Assembly (NCBI RefSeq): GCF_023078495.1
Contig: NZ_CP095742.1
Span: 3,534,001 to 3,598,000 of the forward strand
Direction of reading: 5' to 3'
Source: Luteibacter aegosomatissinici
GTDB lineage: Bacteria > Pseudomonadota > Gammaproteobacteria > Xanthomonadales > Rhodanobacteraceae
Length of the DNA stretch: 64,000 bases
Shown: positions 46,677 to 59,368 of the stretch, piece by piece
How positions within the stretch are numbered: the first letter of the stretch is position 1
Layout: the number at the start of each line of letters is the position of its first letter
Notes under the pieces: generated by a model
What the model was told of the DNA's origin: nothing
Databases searched by the model: none
What the model saw: the letters and a program-made list of their open reading frames with translations, nothing else
Position numbers and translations under genes: made by a program

Positions 46677-47603
46677 ATGGATCTGTCGACTGCCTCGACG
46701 GTGTTGCGGCTGTTGGCCGACCCCACGCGCGTGCGCCTTCTGGCGCTGCTCGATCGCGAAGAATTGACCGTGGCCGAGCTGGCCGCGGTGCTGCACCTGG
46801 CCCAGCCGCGCGTCTCGACCCACCTGGCCAAGCTGAAAGAGGCTGAGCTGGTACGCGACCGCCGCGCGGGCGTCTCCGCCTACTACCGGGCCAACGCCGA
46901 GGCCGATCCTACCCTGGTGGCGCTGGTGGCCTCCCTGCGTGACACGCTGAGCGATGCGCTACTCCGTGAAGACGCCGAGCGGCTTCCGGCCGTGCTGGCC
47001 CAGCGCGCCAGCACGGAGGGCTGGGCCGATACCGTGGCCGGTGATATGGAGCGCCATTACTCGCCGGGCCGCACCTGGGAAACCCTGGCCCGCTCCCTGC
47101 TCCAGTTGCTGGGAACGGGCGATGTGCTGGATATCGCCTCGGGCGATGGCGTGACCGCTGAACTGCTGGCCCCGCACGCCCATTCCATCCTCTGCATCGA
47201 TAGTTCCGAGCGCGTGGTGGACGCCGCCCGCCAGCGCCTCTCGCACTTCCGCAACGTGGAGGTGCGCCAGGGCGACATGCATAAGCTGGATGTGGGCGAG
47301 CGCCAATTCGACCTTGTCCTGATGATGCATGCCCTTACCTACGCGGAACGCCCGGGCGATGTGTTCCGCCAGGTGCAGCGCGTGCTCAAGCCCGGCGGCC
47401 GCGTTTTGGCCGTTACGCTTGGCGAGCACGATCACCGCGCCGTGGTGGAACCGTTCGACCACCGCAACCTCGGCTTCAGCTGCGCGCGCCTGACGGCCAT
47501 GGCGCGCGACGCAGGCCTCGACGTCGTGAGCTGTGACCGCCTGAGCCGCGAGCGCCGCGCCCCGCATTTCGAAGTGATCAGCCTGCTGGCACGCAAGGCC
47601 TGA
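46677..47603 (+). CDS. sahR: SahR-like ArsR regulator fused to a methyltransferase-type domain
   Basis: A 308-residue protein. The N-terminal ArsR winged helix (about 1-95) includes [20 protein letters not shown]. The C-terminal Methyltransf_11-type domain (about 140-305) includes [20 protein letters not shown] and [20 protein letters not shown]. There is no ArsR metal-binding CxC motif. This architecture beside methionine-cycle genes is that of SahR, described in Proteobacteria as an S-adenosylhomocysteine-responsive regulator. It lies 10 bases upstream of the split metH pair, which it probably controls with itself. Confidence 0.82.
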   Translation: MDLSTASTVLRLLADPTRVRLLALLDREELTVAELAAVLHLAQPRVSTHLAKLKEAELVRDRRAGVSAYYRANAEADPTLVALVASLRDTLSDALLREDAERLPAVLAQRASTEGWADTVAGDMERHYSPGRTWETLARSLLQLLGTGDVLDIASGDGVTAELLAPHAHSILCIDSSERVVDAARQRLSHFRNVEVRQGDMHKLDVGERQFDLVLMMHALTYAERPGDVFRQVQRVLKPGGRVLAVTLGEHDHRAVVEPFDHRNLGFSCARLTAMARDAGLDVVSCDRLSRERRAPHFEVISLLARKA

Positions 47604-47613
47604 GGAGACACCC

Positions 47614-48692
47614 ATGAGCAACCTACCCTGGCTCCACCCCGAGCGCGTGGCGCTTATCCAGAAAGGCCTGGCCGAGCGGATCATGATCCTCGATGGCGGC
47701 ATGGGCACCATGCTGCAGAACCATAAGCTCGATGAGAGCGGCTACCGCGGCGAACGCTTCGCCGGCGGTAACGACAGCACGCATGACCACGGGCACGACC
47801 ACCCAGGCGAGTGCGACCTCAAGGGCAACAACGACCTGCTTCTGATCACGCAGCCGGAGATCATCCAGGGCGTGCACCAGGCTTACCTGGAAGCCGGTGC
47901 CGATTTCATTGAAACCAACACGTTCAACGCCACCCGGGTGAGCCAGTCGGATTACCACCTGGAGCACCTGGTGCCCGAACTGAACCGCGAAGGCGCACGC
48001 CTGGCCCGCGAAGTGTGCGATGCGATGACGCTGAAGACGCCTGACAAGCCGCGCTTTGTCATCGGTGTGCTTGGGCCCACGAGCCGCACGGCATCGATCT
48101 CGCCCGACGTGAACGATCCGGGCTTCCGTAACATCGATTTCGAAGAGCTCAAGGCCAACTACATCGAGGCCGCCCGTGCGCTCATCGAAGGCGGAGCCGA
48201 TACGATCATGGTGGAAACCATTTTCGATACGTTGAACGCGAAGGCCGCGCTGTTCGCGCTATCGGAGCTGTTCGAGCAGATGGGTGCACGCGTGCCGGTC
48301 ATGATCTCGGGCACCATCACTGATCGTTCGGGCCGAACGCTATCGGGCCAGACCGCCGAAGCGTTCTTCTACTCAGTGGAGCACATCCAGCCGCTGTCCG
48401 TGGGCCTGAACTGCGCCCTGGGCGCCGAGGACCTGCGCCCGCACGTTGCCATGCTTGCCCGCATCGCCAACGCTGCGGTCAGCACCCACCCGAATGCCGG
48501 CCTGCCCAACGCGTTTGGCGAATACGACGAAACGCCGGAAAGCATGGCCGCCACGATCCGCGACTTCGCGGCCGATGGCCTGATCAACATCGTGGGCGGC
48601 TGTTGTGGCACCACGCCAGCGCACATCGCGGCCATCGCCGCCGCTGTCGCCCCTTACGCGCCGCGCGCACCCAAGAGCACCGCCGAAGCCGC

Positions 48693-48696
<4 letters not shown>
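47614..48696 (+). CDS. metH: Methionine synthase MetH, N-terminal homocysteine-binding subunit
   Basis: A 360-residue protein corresponding only to the first domain of cobalamin-dependent MetH. It begins with [11 protein letters not shown] and has [20 protein letters not shown]. The zinc ligands are the Cys in [15 protein letters not shown] and the Cys pair in [11 protein letters not shown]. The domain activates homocysteine thiolate for methyl transfer. The gene ends in ATGA overlapping the second metH gene, so the enzyme is made as two coupled chains. A His/Asp-rich loop ([12 protein letters not shown]) lies at about residues 53-64. Confidence 0.93.
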
Positions 48697-51392
<2,696 letters not shown>

Positions 51393-51400
51393 GGCCGCCC

Positions 51401-51733
51401 TTAATTGTCCTCAGGGCCGCCCGGCTTCACGGTTTCCTTAGGGTCCTTGTTCTTCAGGTGCGCGAACACGTTGTAGAACGAGACCAGCATGGGGAACGCG
51501 GTCTGGATGATGCCGACCGAATCGTTCTTGCCCCAGATGAAGTAGGCCAGGGTCAGGACGCTGCCGCTCACGGACAGGTACCAGAACGACATCGGCACCG
51601 TGACCTTCTTGTTCTTCTTCGTGGCGTAGAACTGGACGAACCAGCGTGCCGTGAACAGCAAGGTGCCGATCAGGCCAATGATCTTCCACGGGGTCAGGGT
51701 GATCAGGTGGAGCTCGGTAAGGGCTTCGTGCAT
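51401..51733 (-). CDS. LAB_N-domain membrane protein (lipid A biosynthesis N-terminal-like)
   Basis: A 110-residue protein with three hydrophobic segments. WKIIGLIGTLLFTARWFVQF and VPMSFWYLSVSGSVLTLAYF match the LAB_N family (PF07578), named after the N-terminal extension of some lipid-A-disaccharide synthases. The tail is hydrophilic. Standalone members occur next to lipid A or glycosyltransferase genes, but here the neighbours are metH and tRNA-Val, so its role is unclear. Confidence 0.85.
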   Translation of the reverse strand: MHEALTELHLITLTPWKIIGLIGTLLFTARWFVQFYATKKNKKVTVPMSFWYLSVSGSVLTLAYFIWGKNDSVGIIQTAFPMLVSFYNVFAHLKNKDPKETVKPGGPEDN

Positions 51734-51806
51734 GGCGGTGTCCTGGGCGTGCGTCCCGCGATTCTAAGGCGTACGGCATGGCGGGCGCCTTACGGGAAGG
51801 CAAGGC

Positions 51807-51834
51807 AAAAAAAACCCGGCACAAGGCCGGGTTT
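51807..51834 (-). terminator. Terminator of tRNA-Val
   Basis: On the minus strand the 9-bp stem AAACCCGGC / GCCGGGTTT with a 5-base loop precedes a run of T residues (eight A on the plus strand, 51807-51814), 9 bases past the tRNA 3' end. Confidence 0.92.
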
Positions 51835-51843
51835 CGAAATCGA

Positions 51844-51918
51844 TGGTGGGCGGTACAAGGATCGAACTTGTGACACCTGCCGTGTGAAGGCAGTGCTCTA
51901 CCGCTGAGCTAACCGCCC
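51844..51918 (-). tRNA. tRNA-Val (anticodon CAC)
   Basis: A 75-nt cloverleaf on the minus strand has acceptor stem GGGCGGT, D-stem GCTC/GAGC, anticodon stem CTGCC/GGCAG with loop TTCACAC (anticodon CAC), T-loop TTCGATC and an encoded CCA. It reads GUG. Confidence 0.96.
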
Positions 51919-51966
51919 ATCGAGCCGCGCATTTTACGTGTCCCGGCAGCCCTCGTCAACGCCCTC

Positions 51967-52578
51967 TTAGCTCGCCGCGCAGGTGGCCGTGGCGGCCAGC
52001 TTGGACGCTGTAATAGAGCCCGACTGGCCCAGCGCCAACTTCCCGCCCAGGGACTCGTTGTTGTTCGTGCCTACACCCGTGGTCTGGTTCTGTAAACGGG
52101 CACAGACGGTGAAGTTCATATTGGTGCGGGTGCCGTTCGGCTCGGGTTGCCCGATCTGGCCGAAGGTAAGTACGTTTGCATCGGTGGCCTGGATGGACAC
52201 GCGGGGCTGGGCCTGCGTGTATCGCAATAAAGTCATGCCCGTCGATAAGGTGGTAAGCACCTGGTTTGTACCGCCCGCGGCCGCGTTATATGCATAGATG
52301 ATGTAGCCCGCGTCGAAATCCTGGCCGTTGGCGCATACGAGCCCATTGGTGCTGCGGCAAACACTAACGAACTGATGCCTGTTTGCGGCCTCCGCACGGG
52401 CGAACTGCAGGTCCGCGTTCACTGTGCTCAAGGCATTGGATACATAGCTTCGGCGCATCGTCCCCCGAAAGCTCGGCACGGCGATGGCCATCAAGACGGA
52501 GATCACTATCACCGTGATCATGAGTTCCATCAGCGTGAAGCCAGAAACCCGGCGCAAGTTGGAACATGGTTTGGCCAT
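51967..52578 (-). CDS. fimT: FimT/GspH-like type IV minor pilin
   Basis: About 203 residues. A class III prepilin leader is followed by G-FTLMELMITVIVISVLMAIAV, with Glu at mature position 5. After the pilin helix comes the GspH/FimT domain (FARAEAANRHQFVSVCRS), with Cys pairs. These proteins prime type IV pilus assembly, and FimT can bind DNA during uptake in some relatives. The ATG at 52578 has GGTGA 5 bases before it; a GTG three codons earlier (52587) overlaps the pilE stop. The gene closes the pil operon, whereas FimT/FimU usually opens it. Confidence 0.88.
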   Translation of the reverse strand: MAKPCSNLRRVSGFTLMELMITVIVISVLMAIAVPSFRGTMRRSYVSNALSTVNADLQFARAEAANRHQFVSVCRSTNGLVCANGQDFDAGYIIYAYNAAAGGTNQVLTTLSTGMTLLRYTQAQPRVSIQATDANVLTFGQIGQPEPNGTRTNMNFTVCARLQNQTTGVGTNNNESLGGKLALGQSGSITASKLAATATCAAS

Positions 52579-52583
52579 GGTGG

Positions 52584-53039
52584 TCACCAGCAGTTCCCGT
52601 TGCTCGTCGCCGATCCGCTTTGCGACTTGTTGTTACGCGAATCCAGCGTCAGGTTACCGCAGGCATCCCTCAGCTGCGCGGCCTGGGCTGTCGCCGTGGC
52701 AATGTAGCCTGTGCTGGTGTCCGTAGACCCGGTAAGCGGTGCGATGCTGAGCACGTAATTGCCCGACGGCAACGTAGCCGTGCTCCACTTCAGATCAGTG
52801 GTGACACTGGCCGCATACTTGTTATAGGTCGCGTAGTAGCGCTCCTGCGCCGTGGCAAGGCGCAACAAGGCCTCCTGTGCTTCACCCCGCCGCCCGCGGG
52901 ACGCATACTTCAAATAATTCGGATAGGCGATCGCCGCAAGCACGGCGATCACTGCCACCACGATCATCAGCTCGATGAGGGTAAAACCGCCCTCGCCAGC
53001 AGCACGGCGCATGCGCCACTGCCCGATATCAGAGAACAT
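52584..53039 (-). CDS. pilE: PilE-type minor pilin
   Basis: A 151-residue pilin with leader ending GG-FTLIELMIVVAVIAVLAAIAYPNY, Glu5 present, and a short globular domain with a C-terminal disulfide pair (ACGNL and NGNCW). The start at 53039 gives an 18-residue leader, long for the class. However, a strong GGAGGGAG lies 7 bases upstream, better than for the internal ATG at 53012. It overlaps the pilY1 end by 11 bases. It is a pilus-tip or priming subunit acting with PilV, PilW and PilX. Confidence 0.9.
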   Translation of the reverse strand: MFSDIGQWRMRRAAGEGGFTLIELMIVVAVIAVLAAIAYPNYLKYASRGRRGEAQEALLRLATAQERYYATYNKYAASVTTDLKWSTATLPSGNYVLSIAPLTGSTDTSTGYIATATAQAAQLRDACGNLTLDSRNNKSQSGSATSNGNCW

Positions 53040-56000
53040 TGTTCAACTCCCTCCAGGACCGTCGGCGCCAGATGGCATCGCCGACACTGAACACACCGCC
53101 AGAGCTTGAATCCTTATTGAGGATGTTCACGCCCGGGAGACTGATATTGCCTCCGCCGATTGACGTGGCCGCCGGCAATCCACCCGTCACGGGGACGTTG
53201 GTGACGCGAGCTCCCGCCTGGGAATAGCCGTTAGCAAAACTGGCCGTGCCGACGTTGACGCCGCTCGCCGCACCGCCCGTGGCTGCATCCACCACCAGCA
53301 CGGCACCCTTACGCACGGGAGCGCATGGATCAGTGCTGCCAGGAATCAGCGTGGTGATGATGGCGCGCCCGCTGTCGAACAGTGCCGTCGCATCCACGAC
53401 CACCCGCTCGCCCTTGTTCGTCTGGGCCTTGGTAGTGCCGGTGAAGAGATCGAAATACCAACCGCGTATGGCGTTGCCGCTGGTATCCGTGGCAGGAACC
53501 GTTCTGGTCGTCAACGCACGGATATTGTTTACTTCCGCCATGGTCTGCGCCACCAACGTGCTTCGGCCAATGATCGGCGTGAACACGTTGGTACCAGGGT
53601 CACGAATGCCGTAGACCGACTGCGTCTTGATGGTGCCCGTCACGGAGTTATCGGTCGCACCGAGATACTTGCCCGTGCCGAACAACACGATGAAGTTCGA
53701 CGAAGTGGGGTCGGCGAACAACCGCGGCATTACGGTGATGGGCTGGTCGCCCGGCGCCGGGTCACCCGAGGCCGCCGAACTGGGGCGATAAAGCAGGTTC
53801 ACGGTCCAGTTGGCCGGCTTGGGATCGGACAGGTCGAAGCGCCACAAGTTGCCCTGCAGGTCGCCTGCAAACGCCACATCATCAATCTGATCGTTGTTGT
53901 AGTCGCCGAGGACGGGCGACGACAGGCCATAGCTCACAAGGCCCGTCACGCCAGTCACGGACGTGGGCGTCTTCAGCTCCTTGATCACCGCACCGGTCTG
54001 TGCGTCCAGCACGAACAGCGAGCTGGTCGTATTCGCAGCGGCTGCATCCGTACTGTTTGTCGGGAAGTAACCCGACGGCACCAGTACGACCCACTTGCCA
54101 TTTGAAAGGCGGCCAATGTTCGGCTTACCGAAGGTGTAACCGAGATTGGCGCCGCCGGTTGCGTCGCTGTTGAACTCCCAAAGCACCTTGCTGCCTGGCG
54201 ACGATTCAAGCGCCGTCGGGTCGGTGACATCCAGGGCGTACACACCACGGCCGCCGAAGCGCAGGCCACCCACGAGAATCGAGTGCCAGCCCTGGTTGCT
54301 ACCGGTGCTGAAGAATACATCGCGCTCTACCGGCGTGGCATCCACCGTCGGGGCGTACGTAAACCCGCTCTTTGGCGTTAGCCCGTTCAGCTTGCTCCAG
54401 ACGGTGCGTGGCACATAAGCCCAGCGCTCCCTGCCGGACCCACTGGCACCCGTGGTTGCATCGAATGCGTGAAGCATGCCGTCGTTGGCTCCCACATAAA
54501 GCGTGGGAGCACGGTTGTTGTTATCGGATACGAACTGGGCATAGCTGTACTTCAGCGCGCCGGTACCGTCGACAGCCATTTCCGGCGCGACCGTGCCGTC
54601 GGAGTTGTTCGGGAAGCTGTCCCGGTAGCCATTCGCCGGATAGGCAACGTACACCGGCTGCGAGTTCACGATGGCACCCAGGGAGGACACCCGGCGCCGA
54701 TAGTCCGTGCCCTCCTTCGAGGGATCGCCGCGCAGGTACTTGATCTTTGCGTCGCCGTTCGCGTCCGTGAAGTTCGAATCCACGGCTTTCAATGCAGTGC
54801 CGATAGCCGTCCAGGTGAACGCCTGGCCGTTGCCCTTCCCGGGGGCCGAGCTGGTGAGGATGATGCGGGTATCGCTGGCCGCCGCGCGCGAGGTCAGCAG
54901 ATCGCCTGCGCTCCACAGGTTCGTGGCGCCGACGTTACCCTGCGCATCGACGGGGCGTGCTACCAACGAGCCCGACCAGCTCGAGCTATCGAAGCCGGTG
55001 AGATAGGTCACCGAGGAACCGGTTAGCACGGAGCTGCTGAGTGCACCGGCCACCGCAGACGTGGCGCGACTGATAATGCGGGTAAGCAGCTGGTTGAGTG
55101 CACTGGAGAGCGCATCCGGATCGCGCGCACTGAAATACTGGCCGCGGCTGTTCACGGCGCCATGCCATGTGTCATCGATATCGGTAAGGTTGCCGTTGCC
55201 CACAATAGACGGCGTAGGCCACGACTTGCTACCTGCGCGCAACCCGGCGTAATCGCCCGGATAATCCAGCGAACCATCGATACCCAGCGTGATCATGTAC
55301 TGAACCACGTGGGGCCACGTGGCCGGATCGTTGGCCGGGTTAAAATAGAGCGACTTGGGAGCGTTGCCTGTGCCGTCCCAGGTAACTGGGTTACCGTTCT
55401 GGTCGGTGTAATCCACCCAAGACGGTGGCACATCGAGTTTCGGCGTGCCATCGGACTTCACGAAGTCGGGCCGAAGGTTCGTGGCCCAGTAATTGAAACC
55501 GAGGTCACCCATGGTGCCGTAAGTGGTCGCGGGCACGTTCCAGAAGATTTTCGACTCGGCATCACCGCTGGCGCCGCTGTACGCAGTGCCATCGGGCAAC
55601 GTCACGGCGGCCTGCGCCGTTGTGGCCGGTAATCCCGGATCCGCGCCGTTCCAGTAACCGTCGGTCACGAGTAGGCTGTAGTTCAAGCGGCAGGTAAGCT
55701 CCATGCCTGCGCTGTCGTCGCCAATGTTGGGCTCCCAGTAGGGGTTCGTGTTGTCCGTAACGCCCTTGCCGTACTTGAAGATCTCGCCCGCGCGATACAC
55801 CGCGGTGCGCCCAGGCGTACCGCCGCTGTTGATTACCTGGTAGAGCCACGTGAAGAATTTGCTGCGCGCTGTATCGGCAAAGGCATCGAACGTCGTCTTG
55901 CTCGCCGTCAGTTTGTAGTTACTGTCGTTGAGATTCTGATAAACCACGCGAATGCTGCTACCCAGCGTGGCAAACACGCTGGAGATGGCCGAACGGGTCA

Positions 56001-56664
56001 TCAGGTTACGCGTGCGGTAGTAGGAGTACCAGTTAGCAAAGTTCTGCCGCTGCGCATCCGTGGCCGATTTCATGGTCACGATGGTGCAACCCGTCTCCGA
56101 TGTGACGGTGGGGCAGTTGTAGTAGAAACCGCCATCCTGGTTGCCAGCCAGTGCACTGGAGATGTCATTGTCCTTGACACTCGAATTTGCGACTACGCCG
56201 GAGCTCGTGTAGGTGTAAAAGCGCGAACGAAACGCGCTTGAGAGGTCCACATAGTTGGCCCCTCCTGAGCAGGTGCCCAGTTCCGCACAGATACCATCGC
56301 GCGGCGCCTTGGTGTACGCAGGCGCGGTGAACCGCGTCTGTCCGTCCTGCTTCAGCGGCGGCGTATACGTAATGTTTGGGTTGTAGTACTGCGAATTTGT
56401 CGTCGACGAGTAGTAGTACTTCTTGCCCGCCGTACCATCCAGAGTATCGGGCAGGTTCGACGCGCCCATCGAGCCGGAGTCATCGAACGTCACGGCGATG
56501 TTCGGCGACACTGCCACGGTGAGATCCGGCGGCGCCGTGCTGAGGTCCACGGTGTAATAGGTAGGGGTGACCTGGGCATGCAGCTGGGTAAGCGGCGAGG
56601 CAGAAAGGCACGCCAGGAGTGCCGCCAGGAAGGGTACTGCTCGGGATGACTTGGGCAGGTTCAT
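53029..56664 (-). CDS. pilY1: PilY1-like pilus tip adhesin
   Basis: A 1211-residue secreted protein with a signal peptide (about 1-30). The N-terminal region has a DxSxS metal site (Asp61, Ser63, Ser65 in TFDDSGSMG), as in von Willebrand A domains. The C-terminal PilC beta-propeller (about 700-1150) includes a calcium site DYNNDQIDD (921-929). PilY1 caps the type IV pilus, opposes retraction and takes part in surface sensing and adhesion. The ATG is one base after the PilX stop. It is slightly longer than the P. aeruginosa protein (1161). Confidence 0.95.
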   Translation of the reverse strand: MNLPKSSRAVPFLAALLACLSASPLTQLHAQVTPTYYTVDLSTAPPDLTVAVSPNIAVTFDDSGSMGASNLPDTLDGTAGKKYYYSSTTNSQYYNPNITYTPPLKQDGQTRFTAPAYTKAPRDGICAELGTCSGGANYVDLSSAFRSRFYTYTSSGVVANSSVKDNDISSALAGNQDGGFYYNCPTVTSETGCTIVTMKSATDAQRQNFANWYSYYRTRNLMTRSAISSVFATLGSSIRVVYQNLNDSNYKLTASKTTFDAFADTARSKFFTWLYQVINSGGTPGRTAVYRAGEIFKYGKGVTDNTNPYWEPNIGDDSAGMELTCRLNYSLLVTDGYWNGADPGLPATTAQAAVTLPDGTAYSGASGDAESKIFWNVPATTYGTMGDLGFNYWATNLRPDFVKSDGTPKLDVPPSWVDYTDQNGNPVTWDGTGNAPKSLYFNPANDPATWPHVVQYMITLGIDGSLDYPGDYAGLRAGSKSWPTPSIVGNGNLTDIDDTWHGAVNSRGQYFSARDPDALSSALNQLLTRIISRATSAVAGALSSSVLTGSSVTYLTGFDSSSWSGSLVARPVDAQGNVGATNLWSAGDLLTSRAAASDTRIILTSSAPGKGNGQAFTWTAIGTALKAVDSNFTDANGDAKIKYLRGDPSKEGTDYRRRVSSLGAIVNSQPVYVAYPANGYRDSFPNNSDGTVAPEMAVDGTGALKYSYAQFVSDNNNRAPTLYVGANDGMLHAFDATTGASGSGRERWAYVPRTVWSKLNGLTPKSGFTYAPTVDATPVERDVFFSTGSNQGWHSILVGGLRFGGRGVYALDVTDPTALESSPGSKVLWEFNSDATGGANLGYTFGKPNIGRLSNGKWVVLVPSGYFPTNSTDAAAANTTSSLFVLDAQTGAVIKELKTPTSVTGVTGLVSYGLSSPVLGDYNNDQIDDVAFAGDLQGNLWRFDLSDPKPANWTVNLLYRPSSAASGDPAPGDQPITVMPRLFADPTSSNFIVLFGTGKYLGATDNSVTGTIKTQSVYGIRDPGTNVFTPIIGRSTLVAQTMAEVNNIRALTTRTVPATDTSGNAIRGWYFDLFTGTTKAQTNKGERVVVDATALFDSGRAIITTLIPGSTDPCAPVRKGAVLVVDAATGGAASGVNVGTASFANGYSQAGARVTNVPVTGGLPAATSIGGGNISLPGVNILNKDSSSGGVFSVGDAIWRRRSWRELNNVL

Positions 56665-56665
56665 G

Positions 56666-57286
56666 TCAGTCGGACTTGGCCGCGAAAGTGGTTTCGAGCA
56701 CTCGGATGGCGTTCTCGTTGTTGCCGACGCCGCGTGCCGTGATGCGGTACACATGGCGAGTCGTGCTGGTGTAACCCGTGCCCGTAGATCCCGTCGCACC
56801 CGACTCGTGCTGGATGCCTGCGCCCGGAGGCAATTCGGGCCCCAGGTCTTCGATCAGGTAGTACGGGTTGTACTTGAGCTTGAACGTGTTGTCGGTGCTG
56901 GCCGTGGTGTAATCCACGTCGGTGAACTGGGTCGCACCATCTGTCACCCAGCCGGTCGCCGTTCGAAACGTCGCCACGGCAGCGGTGGGATCAGGCGCGT
57001 AGTTGTAACAATTGGACAGCGACCCGGAGCCACACTGCATGCGCGTGCCAGCATCGGAGCTGGCCCGCCACAGGCGCCACTCGGCCGCACGCAACGCGGT
57101 CTCGGCGCTCCATTCGGCCAGCTGCGCATTGCGCTGGCCGCCCGCCAGCTTCTGCTGCAGCAGCGAAGTGCCTGATGCCGTGATCGCCAGCATGGTGACC
57201 AACACGAGGAACAGGAGGGCCACGATCAGTACGACGCCACGCTGCTCGCGGGCGGCGAAGGGGCGGCTGGAAAGGCGGGTAGTCAT
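56666..57286 (-). CDS. pilX: PilX minor pilin / pilus assembly protein
   Basis: A 206-residue protein with a basic N-terminus, then RG-VVLIVALLFLVLVTMLAITA and the helix LLQQKLAGGQRNAQLAEWSA typical of PilX. As in other PilX proteins, the mature N-terminus lacks the FTLIE consensus and Glu5. It forms the pilus-tip complex with PilV, PilW and PilY1. It lies between pilW (13 bases) and pilY1 (one base). Confidence 0.9.
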   Translation of the reverse strand: MTTRLSSRPFAAREQRGVVLIVALLFLVLVTMLAITASGTSLLQQKLAGGQRNAQLAEWSAETALRAAEWRLWRASSDAGTRMQCGSGSLSNCYNYAPDPTAAVATFRTATGWVTDGATQFTDVDYTTASTDNTFKLKYNPYYLIEDLGPELPPGAGIQHESGATGSTGTGYTSTTRHVYRITARGVGNNENAIRVLETTFAAKSD

Positions 57287-57299
57287 GGGGGCGCCTCGC

Positions 57300-58628
57300 T
57301 CAGGGATTGTAGTTACGCATCATCACGGCGGTACCGAACTGCCGACGCATCATCGGCACCACAAAACCCTGGTCGGTCGGCGAAATTCCGCCGGTGCCGC
57401 GCGCATCGGGCGCCACGGGCGTGGTGTTGCCTTCCGGTGAATAGGCGTAGGCAAGTTCGGGCGCAGTCAGCGTATACAACGGCGATTGGCCGTCCATCAG
57501 CACGTTGACTTCTACCGTTTTGAGGGCGCGCCACAGGCAACCCTGGTCGGTAGCGGTCGAGCCAGTCGCACCATTGGGGCAGGTAAGCGTGGCCGACCCG
57601 CTGGCGCGCGAATCCACTTCCGCGGCGCTCAGGTAATGCATGAGGCCGCCGCTGTCTTCCACGCCGTAACTGAAGTCCAATCGCTCCACGCCACGCACCA
57701 GTTCCTGGCACATGGGGGTAGCTGAACTGTCGCAGCGCATCAACGCGCCAGTCTTCACGCCAGTGGCGGTGCCGTCATCGCTTACCACCTGGAGGAAATA
57801 GGTAACGGTCTTGAAATCCGTGCTCATGCGGAAGAAGCGGGGTGCAGACTGTGGTGCAAGGGCGCGCGGCATGGAGAAGTTGGATGTGGTGCCCACGGGC
57901 ACGAAGTCTGGATTTCCCGTGGTTTCGAACACCTGCGCCGTCGAGCAGTCGGCCAGCATCATCTGTTCGTTATTGGCCACGCCCGTCAGGCTGGGCTCAC
58001 CCGTCTTGGGGACGATGTGCACATGATCAATGTCACCATTCGCCTTGGGGACCACCTGGCTATTACCACCAATGGCCCAGCCCCTGTTCGAATCCACATA
58101 GCGAAGCTGCAACACCGCCGCGCCATTCACGCGATTACCCACTGCAGTGCCCATCACCGGGACGCCCTGGGCGGCGGTGGGAGGGCTGGACGGTGTGCAG
58201 GTTGTCTTGGTGCACGCAAAACCACGCATATAGATGAACGACGGCAGGTAGTAAGGTGCCGTCGGTGTGGCCGGATAGGGGGAACCCCATGGCGTCGTGT
58301 TCATGGGGAAGGTGAGATTCTTGGTAAGCACTCGCGGTGTACGCAGCGCATCGAGCGCAATGCCGCTCGCCGAAGCTACCGTCGCGGAACCGCCGGTACT
58401 GCTGCAGTACTGCGCGCCCGCCATCTTCAGGTCAGCGGCGATGCGTGTCACGGCATAGCGCCCCTGCTCCTGCAGGCGTGCGAGCTGGGCCTGCGCCTGA
58501 TTGCTAGCTGACGTGGACATAAAGGTCACCACGATGCCACCCGACACCAGAAGGCCCAGAACCAGCGCGACCATCAGTTCCACCAGGGTGACGCCGCGCT
58601 GGCGCGACAAAGGACGGAGCGCGGTCAT
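57300..58628 (-). CDS. pilW: PilW minor pilin
   Basis: A 442-residue minor pilin with leader ending RQRG and mature start VTLVELMVALVLGLLVSGGI. Glu is at position 5, followed by LARLQEQGRYAVTRIAADLK, the PilW helix. The large C-terminal domain contains several Cys. Its ATG overlaps the pilV stop by four bases (ATGA), so translation is coupled. Confidence 0.9.
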   Translation of the reverse strand: MTALRPLSRQRGVTLVELMVALVLGLLVSGGIVVTFMSTSASNQAQAQLARLQEQGRYAVTRIAADLKMAGAQYCSSTGGSATVASASGIALDALRTPRVLTKNLTFPMNTTPWGSPYPATPTAPYYLPSFIYMRGFACTKTTCTPSSPPTAAQGVPVMGTAVGNRVNGAAVLQLRYVDSNRGWAIGGNSQVVPKANGDIDHVHIVPKTGEPSLTGVANNEQMMLADCSTAQVFETTGNPDFVPVGTTSNFSMPRALAPQSAPRFFRMSTDFKTVTYFLQVVSDDGTATGVKTGALMRCDSSATPMCQELVRGVERLDFSYGVEDSGGLMHYLSAAEVDSRASGSATLTCPNGATGSTATDQGCLWRALKTVEVNVLMDGQSPLYTLTAPELAYAYSPEGNTTPVAPDARGTGGISPTDQGFVVPMMRRQFGTAVMMRNYNP

Positions 58629-59173
58629 GGCTCAAACTTCCAGGTAAAGGATTGCAGGCTGCCGCTGGCCACCGCATCGTCGCCACCGCCGGTGGCGAAC
58701 CCTCGCTCGGCCCAGCTGATAGTCATGACGCAGCTACCGCTGTACGGGGGCCGCATCTGGTATTGGGCGGAAGGATCGAAACCGCTTGCCTTGGTGCATT
58801 TGATGCTGGTCTTGCCGACCGCGGGCAGGGAGTCGCGCAGCTGCTGGCTCCACAGCTTCTTGTCGCGGTCGGCGATATCGGCCGGCTTGCAGCCGGTCGC
58901 GGCATCGCATGCGGCCGGCGTGCCGGTCAGGGGGTAGTTGTCGTCATCGTATGACCCATTCCACAGACCCCACGGGTTGGCGCGCATGCGGTCGGCCATG
59001 CTGTTGGCCAGGAAGGTGACCTGCGTGCGCACGTAGGCGGTTTGGTTCGCCTTCGTAGCCGTCACCATCATCGCGCCAAGGCCAATCAGCCCCACCGTGA
59101 AGATGAGGATGGCCATCAGGACCTCGATCATAGACGCACCGCGCTGGACGCGCGGCGACCGGATGTAAATCAC
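58625..59173 (-). CDS. pilV: PilV minor pilin
   Basis: A 182-residue minor pilin and first gene of the operon. The leader ends QRG, then ASMIEVLMAILIFTVGLIGLGAM, the PilV pattern with Glu5. The helix KANQTAYVRTQVTFLANSMADRM follows. The C-terminal domain contains Cys pairs. The operon promoter must lie in 59174-59368, where I can see no convincing sigma-70 or sigma-54 site. Confidence 0.9.
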   Translation of the reverse strand: MIYIRSPRVQRGASMIEVLMAILIFTVGLIGLGAMMVTATKANQTAYVRTQVTFLANSMADRMRANPWGLWNGSYDDDNYPLTGTPAACDAATGCKPADIADRDKKLWSQQLRDSLPAVGKTSIKCTKASGFDPSAQYQMRPPYSGSCVMTISWAERGFATGGGDDAVASGSLQSFTWKFEP

Positions 59174-59368
59174 GGTGTGTTTCCCCCGAACCTTTCGGAC
59201 ACGATCACATTACCCATGTGCCGCGCAAGCGCTAGGGGAAAGCCGACAAGCGGAAGCGATTTGCCGACGAGCGGTCGAGTCCTTTGACGACACCGTCCGG
59301 TAGCCGGGAGATAACAACCCGGTCACAAGGCGGCAGCAAGAATACCCAGGAAACGAAGGAGCCGCACC

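Noticed and set aside
59195-59215. CRP/Vfr-like half site (TGTGA on the minus strand) upstream of pilV.
   Set aside because: Only one half of the palindrome matches; the other half lacks TCACA.
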